Notes: generated by a model not told the origin, from the sequence alone. Numbered from the stretch's first letter, positions 45,280 to 56,524 are shown. The stretch is 64,000 nucleotides of DNA from Phyto melanocephala (GCA_941918925.1 OW799234.1:43554412-43618411); one strand, 5' to 3'. Numbers and translations: made by a program.

Positions 45280-45641
45280 CAATGTGTCACGTTTACTCTA
45301 ACCAGTATATATGCATGTTGTTGTTGTAATTGTAAAAAAAAACGAGGTGGTCGTGGTTTTTTGTTTATATCTCAGTAAGTTATGGGGCGATTGTGCTGAA
45401 TTTCAATAGCGCTTCATTCCCGGATATTTCTTAAAGATTGATACCACACTCAGATCTGAGGAGCATATAGTTGCTTCTAAAAGTTGATTTCAACCAACAC
45501 ACGGACAGACGGTCAGGGCGGTCTATTCATAAGCTTTCAGAAAATATATACTTTATGGGGTCGGAAATGAAAATTGTAGGAACTACGACCGGAATGACAA
45601 AGCTATATATACCCTTGTGCACCACAGGTAAAGGGTATAAA
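45280..45641 (+). mobile_element. DINE-1-like fragment, 5'-truncated
   Basis: Carries CGTTTACTCTAACCAGTATA, ACGAGGTGGTCGTGG, GGACAGACGGTCAGGGC, CTTTATGGGGTCGGAAATGA and the end ACAGGTAAAGGGTATAAA. The 5' palindrome block is absent. Confidence 0.75.
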
Positions 45642-46105
45642 AATAGATGTAAGCTTTCAGGTTGTAAAGAATTTTCAAAGTAAGATTGTATCAAATGCAA
45701 GGTTGCTTTGTGCCACAACAAAGATCGGAATTGCTTTGCATTATTTTTTTCATAAAAAAAAAAATAATTTTATTTAATATAAATATATGACTTTTTTATG
45801 TGTTAATCATTTTATAAACAAACGCATCATGTTGGCAAAGTCTATAGACCATTTTTTTTAAATATACGCATAAAAGCTTTTAGCCAGATGTGAAATTTAT
45901 TTTTTACGTAATCTACGACTAATTTTCGAGATGGGATACAGTATAGTTTATGAGATATTAAAAAAACATCATAAAGAGTAAAAAAAAGTAAATAAATTTT
46001 TTTTAATATCAAAGTTTCCATGAAAACAATTAAATATATTAATTTTAGGCATGTTACATAAGTATGTATGTATGGGTGTCCTAAAAAGCTACATATAGTT
46101 CTTTC

Positions 46106-46230
46106 CAAGGCACATTTATTCATCAGGTAGTCTTGTTTCGTCAGCTGTTTTTTTCTTCACTTATTTTAAATTTCAGCTGTCAAAGGCTATAGATAAAAAA
46201 CAATTTTCTCTCCTCTCTAATTTTTTTTTG
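46106..46230 (+). mobile_element. Truncated MITE of the 56317-56524 family
   Basis: Starts CAAGGCACATTTATTCATCA then GGTAGTC and matches the left half of the 56317 element, including GTCAGCTG and TTCACTTATTTTAA. It ends abruptly next to the Helitron end at 46234. Confidence 0.75.
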
Positions 46231-46233
46231 AAA

Positions 46234-46450
46234 CTAGCCAAGCCCGACGTGCGTTGCTACGCCCATTAATGAATAAAAATGAATTCTGAATTTAAATTGC
46301 ATATCAAGTGCAAAAAGCTAAAAATTATAACTTCTTTTAATGGGCGTGGCACTGCCCACTTTTCTAATCAAGAAATTAACTTTTAGCTTAAATGTACCCT
46401 GAGAAGAAACTTACTCCTACGGTTCATAAGATTTTAGCTCACGGTAAAAG
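46234..46450 (-). mobile_element. Helitron 3' end fragment (minus)
   Basis: On the minus strand it ends CGTAGCAACGCACGTCGGGC then TTGGCTAG followed by T, the same 3' terminus as the 49968-50901 Helitron (CTAG end with a preceding hairpin). It contains one GTGGGCAGTGCCACGCCCAT unit. The 5' part is missing. Positions 46450-47620 hold nothing recognised. Confidence 0.75.
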
Positions 46451-47623
46451 TTAAATTGAATATCAATGCATACCGATTGGAGAGTTGTCAGAAGAATCCC
46501 AGGAATACAAAAACCAAGACTACAAAATATTTGGATACACGAATAATTTCACGGATTAGACAGAATGCGGACCTTTTCAGTATGTTGGCGTCCTCTTTAG
46601 ACCCACTAATTTATCACGAAGACATGTAAGATCTTGAAAGGATTAGGAAGAACATAATTATAGCTCCGATATGTTAAGTCTATTAGATAACGCTCCCAAT
46701 GTTAATAACTATTTCAAAGAGAACTAACTATTAAAAACCAATTACTCTAGCTAAATAAAATATATAATAAATAACATTATATCTATAGCATAAATAAATT
46801 AATATTAAAAATAATTTAAAAATGTGTTTCTGTAATAGAAATAAAAAAAATTTAATATTGGTTTAAAGTGTTATATTAGAGTTTTTTTTTCTAAACTTTC
46901 GGATTTTAACAATATGTATGTGTTGCAAAGCGCACCGGGTTAAACTAGTTACTTAATATAAATTTACTTAGATTTAAATATTAAAAGTATATAAAAACGT
47001 TTATTTGCGATATAAATAAAAATCAAATATTATCAATTAAAAAAGATCAAGAAACTTAGACAATATATTTAGAAAAACTTATATTTAAAAAAACATGTTA
47101 ACATTTAACTGGCAAAATTATCCTATTTTAACCGCAATTTTCGGAGCACCCTGTACATCTAGCAGTATTTTGTAAACATTATTTTGAAGCCTAAAGTGTC
47201 CTTTGTCAATATCTTTTTAAATCTTTATCTTAATTATTTCAAAAGTTATGATTTTTGCAACGAAAAAAGTCCAAAGGCGCCACTGTGCGCCGGTTGTGAA
47301 GTACATATATGTATATACATATAAGGAGTGTATCGAAATAAAAAATTAGTTGCCATGATATGACCGAAGCCTATTTCAATGGTGAGACGTTATCTTCGTG
47401 GACGAGTACTAATGAATTCAGATGAATGTTAGAATTTGTTTGTGACCATTTACTTTTGTGTATTAGCTCGTTTATTTATATAGTCAGTTGAGTTTAGTCA
47501 GTTTAGTTTTACCAACCAAATGTTATTTAAATTGTTTTTTTTTCATTGAAATTCGCAAATTAGTGCAAAAATTTTTTGAAAGCGAATATCGGGAAATATT
47601 TGTATATGCGCCAAATGCAAATA

Positions 47624-48480
47624 AAGGGTGGTTAAATTTTAAGAGCCGATGTTGATTTTGAGGCATAATAGAGGTTCTATGCCGTCAATGTGCCGAATTA
47701 TCTCATCCATTAGCTCTTGAATTGTTGCTGGCTTATCGACGTACACCTTTTCTTTCAAATAACCCCAAAGAGAGAAGTACAACGGTGTCAAATCACATGA
47801 TCTTGGCGGCTAATTGATATCGCCGCCACGTGAGATAACACGACAAAAGAGAGTGTGGCAAGTGGCTCCGTCCCGTTGAAACAAAATATCTTCCGATTCG
47901 AGCCATAAAAAGTTCGTTATCATCTCACGATAGCGAACACCATTCTTATTTTGAAAAAAAAAAAAATACTGCCCGATAATGCCGCCAGCCCATAAACCGC
48001 ACCAAAGAGTTACTCTTTGTGGGTGCATTGGTTTTTCGACAATCACTGTTGGATTGTCATTCGCCCAAATGCGGTAATTCTGCTTATTGACGAATCCACT
48101 GAGGTGAAAATGTGCCGGACGGCTCTTCGGCGACACTATCGCGAACATCAGCAATATTTTCTGCAGTACGAGCATGCACTGGTGTTTTCACATCTACAGA
48201 CCCGGTTTGCTAAAATTTTTGCACGATTTTTCCGATTGTACGCACATTTAGACGATTAAATTGACCGAAAAATCACGAATTGCACAATATGCATTTTGAT
48301 TTGAACGCCCATTTTCATAATAAGCCTGAACAACTTTTACGCGTTGCTCGATTGTGTATCTTTCCGTGGTTCAAATTGAGTTAGTCTGAAATTGAAAAGT
48401 GTCAAATGAAATGCAGAAAAAAACTTGACGTTTAGGTGTGGTTCACATTAAACGTCGGCCCATAAAATTTAACCACCCTT
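47624..48480 (-). mobile_element. Rosa-type (DD41D) mariner, internally deleted
   Basis: Inverted ends AAGGGTGGTTAAATTTTAAG and its complement; TA precedes the left end. On the minus strand the N-terminal HTH part (ERYTIEQRVKVVQAYYENGR) is followed by a deletion, then HFHLSGFVNKQNYRIW, VTLWCGLWAGGIIG, FQRDGATCHT, a stop in place of Trp, and PPRSCDLTPL. The first catalytic Asp segment is deleted and several shifts occur. The spacing between the second catalytic Asp and the LTPLD-type motif fits the DD41D group. Confidence 0.8.
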
Positions 48481-48705
48481 CATTTACCACATACGAACGC
48501 GACCGTAATTTTAGAATTCTTATTCCTATACTAAATAATTTGGACCCAGATTTCTTTACTTGATTTTAGAATGAGTAAAATTATGTAAATTTTGTTTGGG
48601 GAACTCAAAATACGTATTTTTTTTTAAATCTGGAAGTACGCTTAATATACATATATTTATTCTTTATTATGACGCATTTTTTTTTTTTTTGTCTTTTATT
48701 TTCAG

Positions 48706-48880
48706 AGGTCTTTTGTATAAAGGTTCAGTAGACTGTTTACGTCAAACCGCAACGAAAGAAGGTTTTGCAGCACTATACAAAGGTTTCTTGCCCTGTTGGA
48801 TTCGAATGGCTCCTTGGTCACTTACTTTTTGGCTATCGTTTGAACAAATACGAACAATGTTGGGTGCATCTAGTTATTAA
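48706..48880 (+). CDS. Ucp4A: Ucp4A mitochondrial carrier, C-terminal exon
   Basis: The acceptor TTTTATTTTCAG (to 48705) joins the exon ending at 30366 to give [20 protein letters not shown]. The exon encodes the last matrix helix and transmembrane helix 6 ([20 protein letters not shown]) and ends LGASSY with TAA at 48878-48880, matching the C terminus of insect UCP4A. The acceptor is preceded by a pyrimidine/T-rich tract. The intron before it (30367-48705, about 18.3 kb) is largely made of mobile elements. Confidence 0.93.
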
Positions 48881-49250
48881 ACTTGCTTTACACAAAACAC
48901 AAAATTTTTATTTTTTTAGTTCCTTTATTGTATCTATAACCACAAGGCAATATTATAATAATAATTGTTGTTTTTTGTTATTATTAATACTTATATTTTT
49001 TATTGATAAAGGAGGTTTAAAAAACATCACATACATACATGCATATTGTATAAAGTTTGTTAAATCTTATTAAACATTCTACCGTATATATTATGTAAAA
49101 TGCTTTTTAGTAAATATTTTTGTGTTACTTGCTATGTATGTATCTTTTATTTTTTTATTTACAATTTAAAACATCTTTGCGTTCATACTCCTTGAGTTTA
49201 GGTTTTTCCTAGTGCCTGTTAATAGAGAAACAAATTAAAAAATAAATATT
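48881..49250 (+). other. Ucp4A: Probable Ucp4A 3' untranslated region
   Basis: Sequence after the stop is AT-rich. AATAAA-type candidates occur around 49231 (AAAAAATAAATATTAAAC) and just downstream. The actual cleavage site cannot be set from sequence alone. Confidence 0.4.
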
Positions 49251-49385
49251 AAACACTTACCACATATTATTTTGTATATTTTTATTTATTTTTTAAATGT
49301 TTTATTTAATAAAATAATAATAGACTAAAAGCCTAATTTCCTGAACATTATCACGGTAAATGAAAATGTAACAAATTTGACTTAT

Positions 49386-49461
49386 CGTCGTTCGTTAATT
49401 ATTGTGTTCTATATGTATAGGTTTTATACGTCACATAGAACGCAATTATTTACGAACGACG
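49386..49461. mobile_element. 76-bp palindromic mini-MITE, copy 1
   Basis: A long hairpin CGTCGTTCGTTAATTATTGT...TTATTTACGAACGACG with a short central loop around GTATAGGTTTTATACG. It is flanked by TTAT on both sides (49382-49385, 49462-49465). It is nearly identical to the 76-bp element at 59358-59433, which has a different 4-bp flank, so this is a mobile unit and not a host hairpin. Confidence 0.85.
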
Positions 49462-49967
49462 TTATATAAGTATCATTTCTCGTATACAAATTTTCAGTTT
49501 TACTACATTTTTGTTACAGTTCCAATTTTATTTAAAAAATTCAAAATAAGGGTATAAATATGAGCAAATGACAATATACATACATTTATTTTAAAAAATA
49601 AAGAAAAATATATACTTTGTACTATTTATAAAAGACATGGGTGGTTTTATTTTTGGATTAATAATAGTAATTGCTTATAAATATAAGTTTGATAAAGGGT
49701 ACGTTCGTAAATGCTGCAAATTTGTGCATCAATGCGGCAGTAATGCCAAATGTAGTTGCTGATGCGCGATAAGCTGTTGCAGATGCATTGCAGCTGCTTA
49801 ACAACTGCGTAGAGTTTGCTTTTTTTAACGTTCTGCAAAAAATATAAAATGTTATCCAAAATAGTAATAGCAAATATTATTGAAAATGTTGATGTTAAAA
49901 GCGACAACTTTTTCTTAAATTATAATAAAAAAAATAATCAGGAACAAGATGAAACGGCTTCTGATTA

Positions 49968-50901
49968 TCTATATATATAAAAGTGAAACTCTGTGTGTAT
50001 GTGTGTGTGTGTGTTAGCTATAGACTCCGAAACTGTAAAACCGATCGGGCTCAAACTTTGGTAAGTTGTTGTACACATACCAGGGAGTGTTTATGGGTGG
50101 AAAAAAGTGGGCGGTGCCACGCCCATAAAAAATTAGTTATCATTTTAAGCTATTTGCACATGACCGATTTTTCTGAAACTTTGCACACATATCGAGCTCT
50201 CATGACTAAATAATTTCGTGATTAGAAAAATGGACGGGGCCACGCCCATAAAAAAGTTTTAATTTTGAGGTACTTGCACCGGACTGATTTTTCTGAAACT
50301 TTGCACACATATTGAGCTGTCATGACTTTAAAATTTCGTGATTAGAAAAGTGGGCAGGGCCACGCCCATACAAAAAGTTATAATTTTGAGGTAATTGCAC
50401 TGGACCGATTTTTCTGAAACTTTGCATACATACTGAGCCGTCATGACTACAATTTCCTGATAAGAAAAGTGGGCAGAGCCACGCCCATAAAAAAAAGTTA
50501 TAATTTTGAGGTACGTGAACTTCACCGATTTTTCTGAAACTTTGCACACACATATTGAGCTCTCATTATAATACAATATCGTGATTAGAAAAGTGGGAAG
50601 TGCCACGCCCATAAAAAAAGTTATAATATTAAGCTTCTTGCACTTGACCGATTTTTCTGAAACTTTGCACACATATTGAACTCTCATGAGTATATAATTT
50701 CGTGATTAAAAAAGCAGGCAGGGCCATGCCCATAAAAAAATTATAATTTTGAGATACTTTCTCTGGACCGATTTTGGTAATGACTATACAGTTTCGTGAT
50801 TAAAAAAGTGGGCAGTGCCACGCCCACTTGACATTTAATTTAAATTCAGAATGCATTTTTATTCATTAAGGGGCGTAGCAACGCGCGCCGGGCTTTTCTA
50901 G
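49968..50901 (+). mobile_element. Non-autonomous Helitron with ~120-bp tandem repeats
   Basis: Starts TCTATATATATAAAAGTGAA and CTGTGTG repeats, and ends GGGGCGTAGCAACGCGCGCC then GGGCTTTTCTAG. It has 5' TC and 3' CTAG ends and is bordered by A on the left and T on the right, the Helitron insertion rule. The core holds about six imperfect units, each with GGCCACGCCCATAAAAA, CTTGCAC-GACCGATTTTTCT and TTTGCACACATATTGA. No Rep/helicase is encoded. It shares units with 15695-16260 and its 3' end with 46234. Confidence 0.85.
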
Positions 50902-50992
50902 TAAGAAATAAACTAAAAGTTAAAAGAAGGTTGATTCCTAAAAAAATAATAATAAAATATAATAAAAAACTAAGGTCCGTATTCATAAAAAA

Positions 50993-51092
50993 TATTTTAG
51001 GTTTATTGAATGCTTATTTGACAAATTTCTCTACAACATCTGTCAAATAAACCTTTAATAAACTTAAAATATTTTTTATGAATACGGCCCTA
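50993..51092. mobile_element. ~100-bp hairpin MITE, GGTCCGTATTCAT ends
   Basis: GGTCCGTATTCATAAAAAAT...ATTTTTTATGAATACGGCC form inverted arms of about 40 bp. CTAA lies immediately outside both ends and may be the target duplication. Non-coding. Nothing else is recognised from 51093 to 51490. Confidence 0.75.
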
Positions 51093-51491
51093 AAACTATA
51101 AACGAATTTAATTTAAAGAAGTAATTGTTGTTTAATGCTACCTACTTCTCCATTGTATGTATACTCGATCACTATTACATCAGAAACTTAAATGTTGTCA
51201 TATTTATCGAGAAATTTGCGGCAGCACTGCCAACTGTTTGCAAAAAAAGAACGTTGTACTTTTACTATGCTGCAGTGATGCGCAACTGTTGCATTTCAAA
51301 AAAGCTTCTGGAACGGAGGTCGACATGCTCGTAAGAAGCCCCTAATGAGCAATAAAAAAAATTACCGTCTTGATTTTGCTTATCAGTTTATGTCTAAGGA
51401 TTTTAATTTTTAGAGCACTGTAGACAAAAATACAAATTATAAAAAAATATGTATTCGTCGAAATACAAATTTGGACTTTTGGATTTTAATT

Positions 51492-52330
51492 ACACTGGTC
51501 TGCAACAAAAATCGCCCTTATTTAAAAATATGTGGACTATAGCGATTTTGACGCGCTAAATTCAAATCTGTTTTAATTTTTTTTTTATTGGGCTCAGTCT
51601 TTTTTATGGACAAGCCTAATATTTCGCTTAAAACACGGCGGTTATGCTGATACATTTCATCATAACTTGAGAATGATTAGTCTGATTTCTATCGTCTACA
51701 TATTTTTATTTAAAGGAGGACATTTTTTTTGCATACCAGTGTTATCAATGTTTAGGTATAATTTACTAATTAAAGTAAATTTAAATTATTCGGTTGTGAT
51801 GAAAACAAAGACCTAGGAGGCAAGAATTTAAGAAAAATTGTTGGTAGGTCAATTATGGTTTTGGAGTGCATGGCGGCTTCAGTAGCTGGCAATTTGCATT
51901 TCATTGATGGAATGATAAATAAACATGTCTACTTAACAATTTTGCAACCAATTTCAAAAGAAAGCGCTAGAAAACTCGGCATCAACAGTTATTTTCAACT
52001 TTACTGCGATAACGACCCAAAGAATTGGTTGCTGTACAACTGTCCAAAGGCTATCAAAACACCTGCGCAAATCCCGACCTCACTGTCATTGAACATTTGT
52101 GGGGCAAATTAGGTCGCCGTATGCAGGACAGGTAGTGTACATCAATTGAACTTTTGAAAACAGCTCTTCAGAAAGAGTGGAATAAGATAAGCCCTGATGC
52201 ATGCAAAAAATTAGTGGAATCGATGCCGAACCGGTTACAAGCTGCTAAGAATCAAAAAGGTGGTGCAACAAAATACTAACATTTCGTTTTATTCACATAT
52301 TGTTTATTTTTTATGTAGTGCCCTACTTTA
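51492..52330 (+). mobile_element. Decayed Tc1-like transposon
   Basis: Left end ACACTGGTCTGCAACAAAAA resembles a Tc1-family terminus. Coding remains: MVLECMAASVAGNLHFIDG at 51855 (the VWGCMAASGVGNLHFIDG block of Tc1 transposases), a shortened FQLYCDNDPK segment with the second catalytic Asp, ending at 52112. A shifted frame then continues IEHLWGKLGRRMQD and, after a TAG, EWNKISPDACKKLVESMPNR, ending GGATKY at about 52280. The N-terminal HTH half is missing. Confidence 0.75.
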
Positions 52331-54142
52331 AATGTGAGACTGAAAATTTACCTTGTTTTGTCAAGAATGTCTTGGGCCAAGCCCAGTGAATGACTGCTGG
52401 CAACACAAAAAATCAAAACAAGCTGAAGTTGTCTGGCTGCTTCGGTAGAGCGCGTGAGGTTCACCATCAAGCCATCCACAAGACAATGAGCAAAAAAAAA
52501 TAAGAAAAAAAAAATTTCAACCCTCAGATTTGTATCCAATGGTTCTCTCATGGGTACGCTCTGATACCTAACTCTCTAGCCTACAGCTAATGGAATGCTG
52601 TATTGGCCTGCCCACCCCTTACTATGGAAAATCTTCGGCCATTTATTTATTGATTTGCAACAATAATTCCCAAATGTGGTACTTCGGTTTCATACTGAAG
52701 ACGAAACTAAACTTGAGCTCGCGTTTTCTCTCGCCACTGCACTTTAGGTCAAACGACACATTTTTCTTTGCGAAAGTCTAAAAATCAACTTGCAGTTTTA
52801 CTATTGTTGTTGTTGTTTTTTAATTCTAAAGACTTCAGAATAAAAAAAAGTGATTTTTGTTTAGACTAAATATTAATAACCGTTATACAGCAGCGTGTCG
52901 AAGTCAACTGATTAAATTTTTTCTATAATTGTGTTCCTAAGTTAAGTAGTGCGTGGTCAACTTTAAGTGCGTATATCTCGGACTGTGTTTGTGATAATTT
53001 ATTAGAGTAAAATGGAAAAGAAAGAGCCAAGTAAGTAGATATATTTTTAATTTTAAATGTTTTATATATATGTCGCTATACTTAATAAATAACTCATTAG
53101 CGTTAACATCTATAAATAGTTAAATTTGTATAAAATTTTTATTTTCTGAAAGCTTTTGAAAAAATATACCCCATTTCTCCACTCTCAAATTGCACAAAAT
53201 AATTAGAATATTATCTAGTAAGTTATTTGGTATTTATCAAAAATTGCGATTTTTTGCGTTTTGCGAGTAATACCTCTTTTTGTTAGGTAACCTCTGTATA
53301 AAAAAGATTGATCTTTTTGAAGTATGGCGAAAGGAAAGTACAAAAAAACAAAAAGTTGATGCCGTTTTGAAACACGTATATGACAAACTTGAAACCTCGT
53401 CAATTTCTGATGAAATGGTGAAACAAATTACCAAAAAAATTAATTTGTTTTGCGTGAAACTAGAACAAAAGTAGAAAAAGTGTCATAGAAATACAAATGT
53501 ATTCAAAAACCAAAACCAGGCATGGCTGAATGCTGAATTAAATATTGTGGTAGATGTCATTTTAGAAAAGGCAACAAGTGGCGCTGTTGGACGTCCTCGT
53601 GTACCATTTAGCGAAAAATCTGAATTTGGAAAAAGAAAAGAAGCTGCAGAGCTTTCAAATGCGAAAGCTTATACAAGTCTTCTCGTTCGTGCAGCAGCAA
53701 CATCAGCACGTAAACAAGGTGAAACCGATTTGGCTGCAATACTAAAGGAAAGTATTCAAAGTCCAACAAGACCATCAAAAATGCCTAAAATTTGTGATGA
53801 ACAGCCTAAGAAGCCAATTCCATTTACTGCGGATGAGGCTTTAGCCTTCCTCCTTGAACATTATTTGTCTAAAGAGCAGTATAATGCAATACTCCAGGAA
53901 AGCAAATTAAGGAATTGTGATATATATCCTCATTATAGTAAAATAACTGCCGCGAAAATGAAATGCCGTCCTGAGGGTACAAAAGCAGCAGAGAACCTTG
54001 TGAATGTTCCTCTTCAATCTATTCTAGCTCATACAGCAGAAAGAATTGTAGAAATGCAAAAAGAAGTTTTTATTGCTGAAATGGAAGAGGAGAAGACTGA
54101 GTTTTTAAGCACAGAACTAATATTTAGTTACGGCTTTGATAG

Positions 54143-55440
54143 TAAAGGGTGTTTTTTTAAGCCCGATAGAACTTGAAATTGTAAAAAATAACACAAAAAA
54201 TTAAATTGTAATCAAAATTTTTTTTTTATTCGAAAGATCAATACGTGACATTAACATTTGAAAATGATTTCGGGCATATGGGCACCGCGGCTGTTCTTGA
54301 CGAAGCGCATTCTGGACGTCCAATTTTGGGCCACTTTTTCGAGCACTGCTGGCCGTATGTCACGAATAACACGAACAATGCTGGCCTCCAAGGCGTCAAT
54401 TGTTGCTGGTTTATCAGCATAAACCAGTGACTTCACGTAGCCCCACAGGAAATAATCGAGAGGTGTCAAATTGCACGACCTTGGAGGCCAATTGACAGGT
54501 CCATTTCTCGAAATCAACTTATCGCCAAATTTTGATTTCAATAAGTCGATGGTTGCGTTCGCCGTATGGCACGTAGCGCCATCCTGTTGAAACCACATCT
54601 CCTCCGGATCAATGTCATCCATATTTTCAAACAAAAAATCATTGATCATGGTGCGGTAACGATCTCCATTGACCGTAACGCGAGCTCCGGCCTCATTTTT
54701 GAAGAAATAAGGTCCGATGATGCCACCAGCGTGAAAACCGCTCCAAACGGTGCATTTTTCTGGATGTAATGGAGTCTGTAGGGTCTCTTGTAGATTGGTC
54801 TCGCTCCATATGCGGCAATTTTGCTTATTAACAAACCCGTTAAGCCAAAAATGCGCCTAATCGCTGAACACAATTTTGCGATAAAACAACGGGTCAGTTG
54901 CCAACTGCTCTAGAGCCCAATCGGCGAAAGAACGACGCATATAATGGTCTCGTGGCTTCAATTCCTGCACCAGCTGGATCTTATACGGGTGTAGGCCGAG
55001 ATCTTTGCGCAAAATTTTCCACGTAGTGGACGGACAGAGCCCCAATTCCTGCGACCGACGACGAATCGATAAATTTGGATCTTCTTCCACACTTTCGTTT
55101 ACAGCGGCGATATTCTCTTCAGTACGCACATTCCTTCGACGTGTTGGCGTTATTGCATCCTCTAGAGAGTATGTGGTATGAAATCTATCCACAGTTCGAC
55201 GAATGGCTTGTTCAGATGGACGATTATGTACGCCATAAAAATGACGAAGTCGTCTATAAGTTGCGCGAATCGACGACTGATTTTCAAAGTAAATTTGGAT
55301 AATTTCGTAGCGTTGTTCAAGCGTGAGTCTATTCATGATGATTTGTCAGAGTATACTGAAACGATAAAAAAAATATTTCAGCAAAATTTAATTTTTTGTG
55401 TTACTTTTTACAATCTAAAGTTCTATCTAGCAAAAAAAAC
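54143..55440 (-). mobile_element. Rosa (DD41D) mariner, almost intact
   Basis: A ~1.3-kb element inserted in the transposase-like gene. Long imperfect inverted ends share GTTTTTTT, GATAGAACTT and ATTGTAAAAARTAACACAAA then AAATTAAATT. The TA duplication is not clean, so boundaries are approximate to about 10 bases. It contains a single long transposase frame with one stop. It is far better preserved than the other rosa-related copies in the window (4690, 27061, 47624, 57855). Confidence 0.85.
54251..55336 (-). pseudogene. Rosa-type mariner transposase with one in-frame stop
   Basis: From MNRLTLEQRYEIIQIYF the N-terminal helix-turn-helix (DUF4817-like) part runs to about residue 130. The first catalytic Asp is in KIVFSD. 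The next codon is TAG (54857-54859, expected Glu) and the same frame continues AHFWLNGFVNKQNCRIW, GGIIGPYFFKNEAGARVTVN, WFQQDGATCHT (second Asp), NWPPRSCNLTPLDYFLWGYV (third Asp) and ends near 54251. Counting gives 41 residues between the second and third catalytic Asp, the DD41D spacing of the rosa group. No frameshift was found; the TAG is the only defect I can see. Confidence 0.88.
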
Positions 55441-55759
55441 ACTGGTCAAGCCCAGGTTAAGCAAGCATTTAGTGAACAAAGTTTGTCAAGTAGCTGTGAC
55501 GCATCTCTTTTTGCTACCACAGTTATTCCCTTAAGATTAGCGCTACAATCGGGAAAACCAATCTGGAATAATCGCACACGGCAGTCTGTAAGATTTTGTC
55601 GTCCTATTAAACTGGAGTTCACAAAAGAAACGAAAGAAGTGGTTTTAAAGGAAAATTAGGACCTACAAAAAGAAATTAACAATTTAAGAAACTTGCAAGT
55701 ATCACTTGGTGATGAAAAATTTGTCGAAGTTACATTCAAATTATTTTTACACTAGTATT

Positions 55760-56316
55760 AAAAAACAAATTAATTAATTCTATACACTGTGTTTAAATTA
55801 ATGGGTGCTAGAGGGTTAATTTTTGGTCACTTATGGGTTAAATTCCATTTTTTATTGGGAACCATCCATAATTATATAATTCATATAATAACTGTTTCGA
55901 TTACTCTTATAATGTAGTTGTAATTAATTTTGCACAGAAAAAGTAGTCATTTGACCTAATGTGCACTGCAATAAACCCAAACTTTAGGGCTAAACAAACG
56001 TTAGTATACACTAAAAATCTTTCTTTTCGGCTTGTTTCTTTCTTGAAATTTTAGTATTGGTCCGATCTGGTGCAATCTCCCAAGGGGTTGGGAGTCTCTG
56101 GTGTAATCCAATGCTCACCCCGACGTTATGTAATAAATAGGTGTAATCACAATGTGTTGGTGGTGTTTTAATATGGAGATTTATAGTGGGTTAATGTATT
56201 GTATTTGTGTAAAAAAAATATGTGTTTATGTTGTTTTGTGTGTATATTTTTATTTATTTAAATAAAGAATAATCTTTTCCACAAAAAATATTTAAAACTT
56301 TTCGTGGATTTATATT
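55760..56316. other. Intergenic sequence without recognised genes
   Basis: AT-rich, no supportable coding frame, no clear repeats that match elsewhere in the window. Confidence 0.5.
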
Positions 56317-56524
56317 CAAGGCATATTTATTCATCAGGTACTCTTGATTCGTCAGCTGATTATTTTTTTCTTCACTTATTTTAAGTTTTAGCTGTCAAAA
56401 TGCATAAATAAAAAACAATTTTCTCTCTTTTCTAATTTATTTCAAATGTCAACTTCATACATAAAAAATATAAACAAAAAAATTCTCTCCGAACTGCAAT
56501 TACCTGATGAATTAATTTGCCTTG
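56317..56524. mobile_element. 208-bp MITE, CAAGGCATATTTATTCATCA ends
   Basis: Left end CAAGGCATATTTATTCATCA then GGTA. The reverse complement of the right end is CAAGGCAAATTAATTCATCA then GGTA. It is flanked by ATTTATATT on both sides (56308-56316, 56525-56533). A truncated sibling is at 46106, and related ends occur at 12155 and 38394. Confidence 0.85.

Larger units (their letters stand above)
53012..55755 (+). pseudogene. Spliced transposase-like gene of an unclassified family, broken
   Basis: Exon 1 is 53012-53030 (MEKKEP plus a split Ser codon), with donor GTAAGT. A 256-bp intron ends TTTTGTTAG at 53286. Exon 2 continues in frame: NLCIKKIDLFEVWRKEST, a TAG at 53472-53474, then KCHRNTNVF, GRPRVPFSEKSEFGKRKE and IFSYGFDS (to ~54142). 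A 1.3-kb mariner then intervenes. The protein resumes TGQAQVKQAFSEQSLSSSC, FATTVIPLRLALQSGKPIWN and SVRFCRPIKLEFTKETKE, with further stops at 55657 and 55753. From memory this arrangement (VPLRL...WxNxxPxSxRFCRPI...KETKE) occurs in a multicopy uncharacterised protein of hydrozoans, aphids and other invertebrates. The C-terminal half is absent. I know no name for it. Confidence 0.55.

Noticed and set aside
49968..50830. Regularly spaced repeats resembling a CRISPR array
   Set aside because: Units are ~120 bp, imperfect and contiguous without unique spacers, and lie between Helitron ends in insect DNA.
54857..54859. Possible stop-codon recoding in the mariner transposase
   Set aside because: A single TAG in an otherwise open frame of a transposon copy is most simply a point mutation; no recoding signal is visible.
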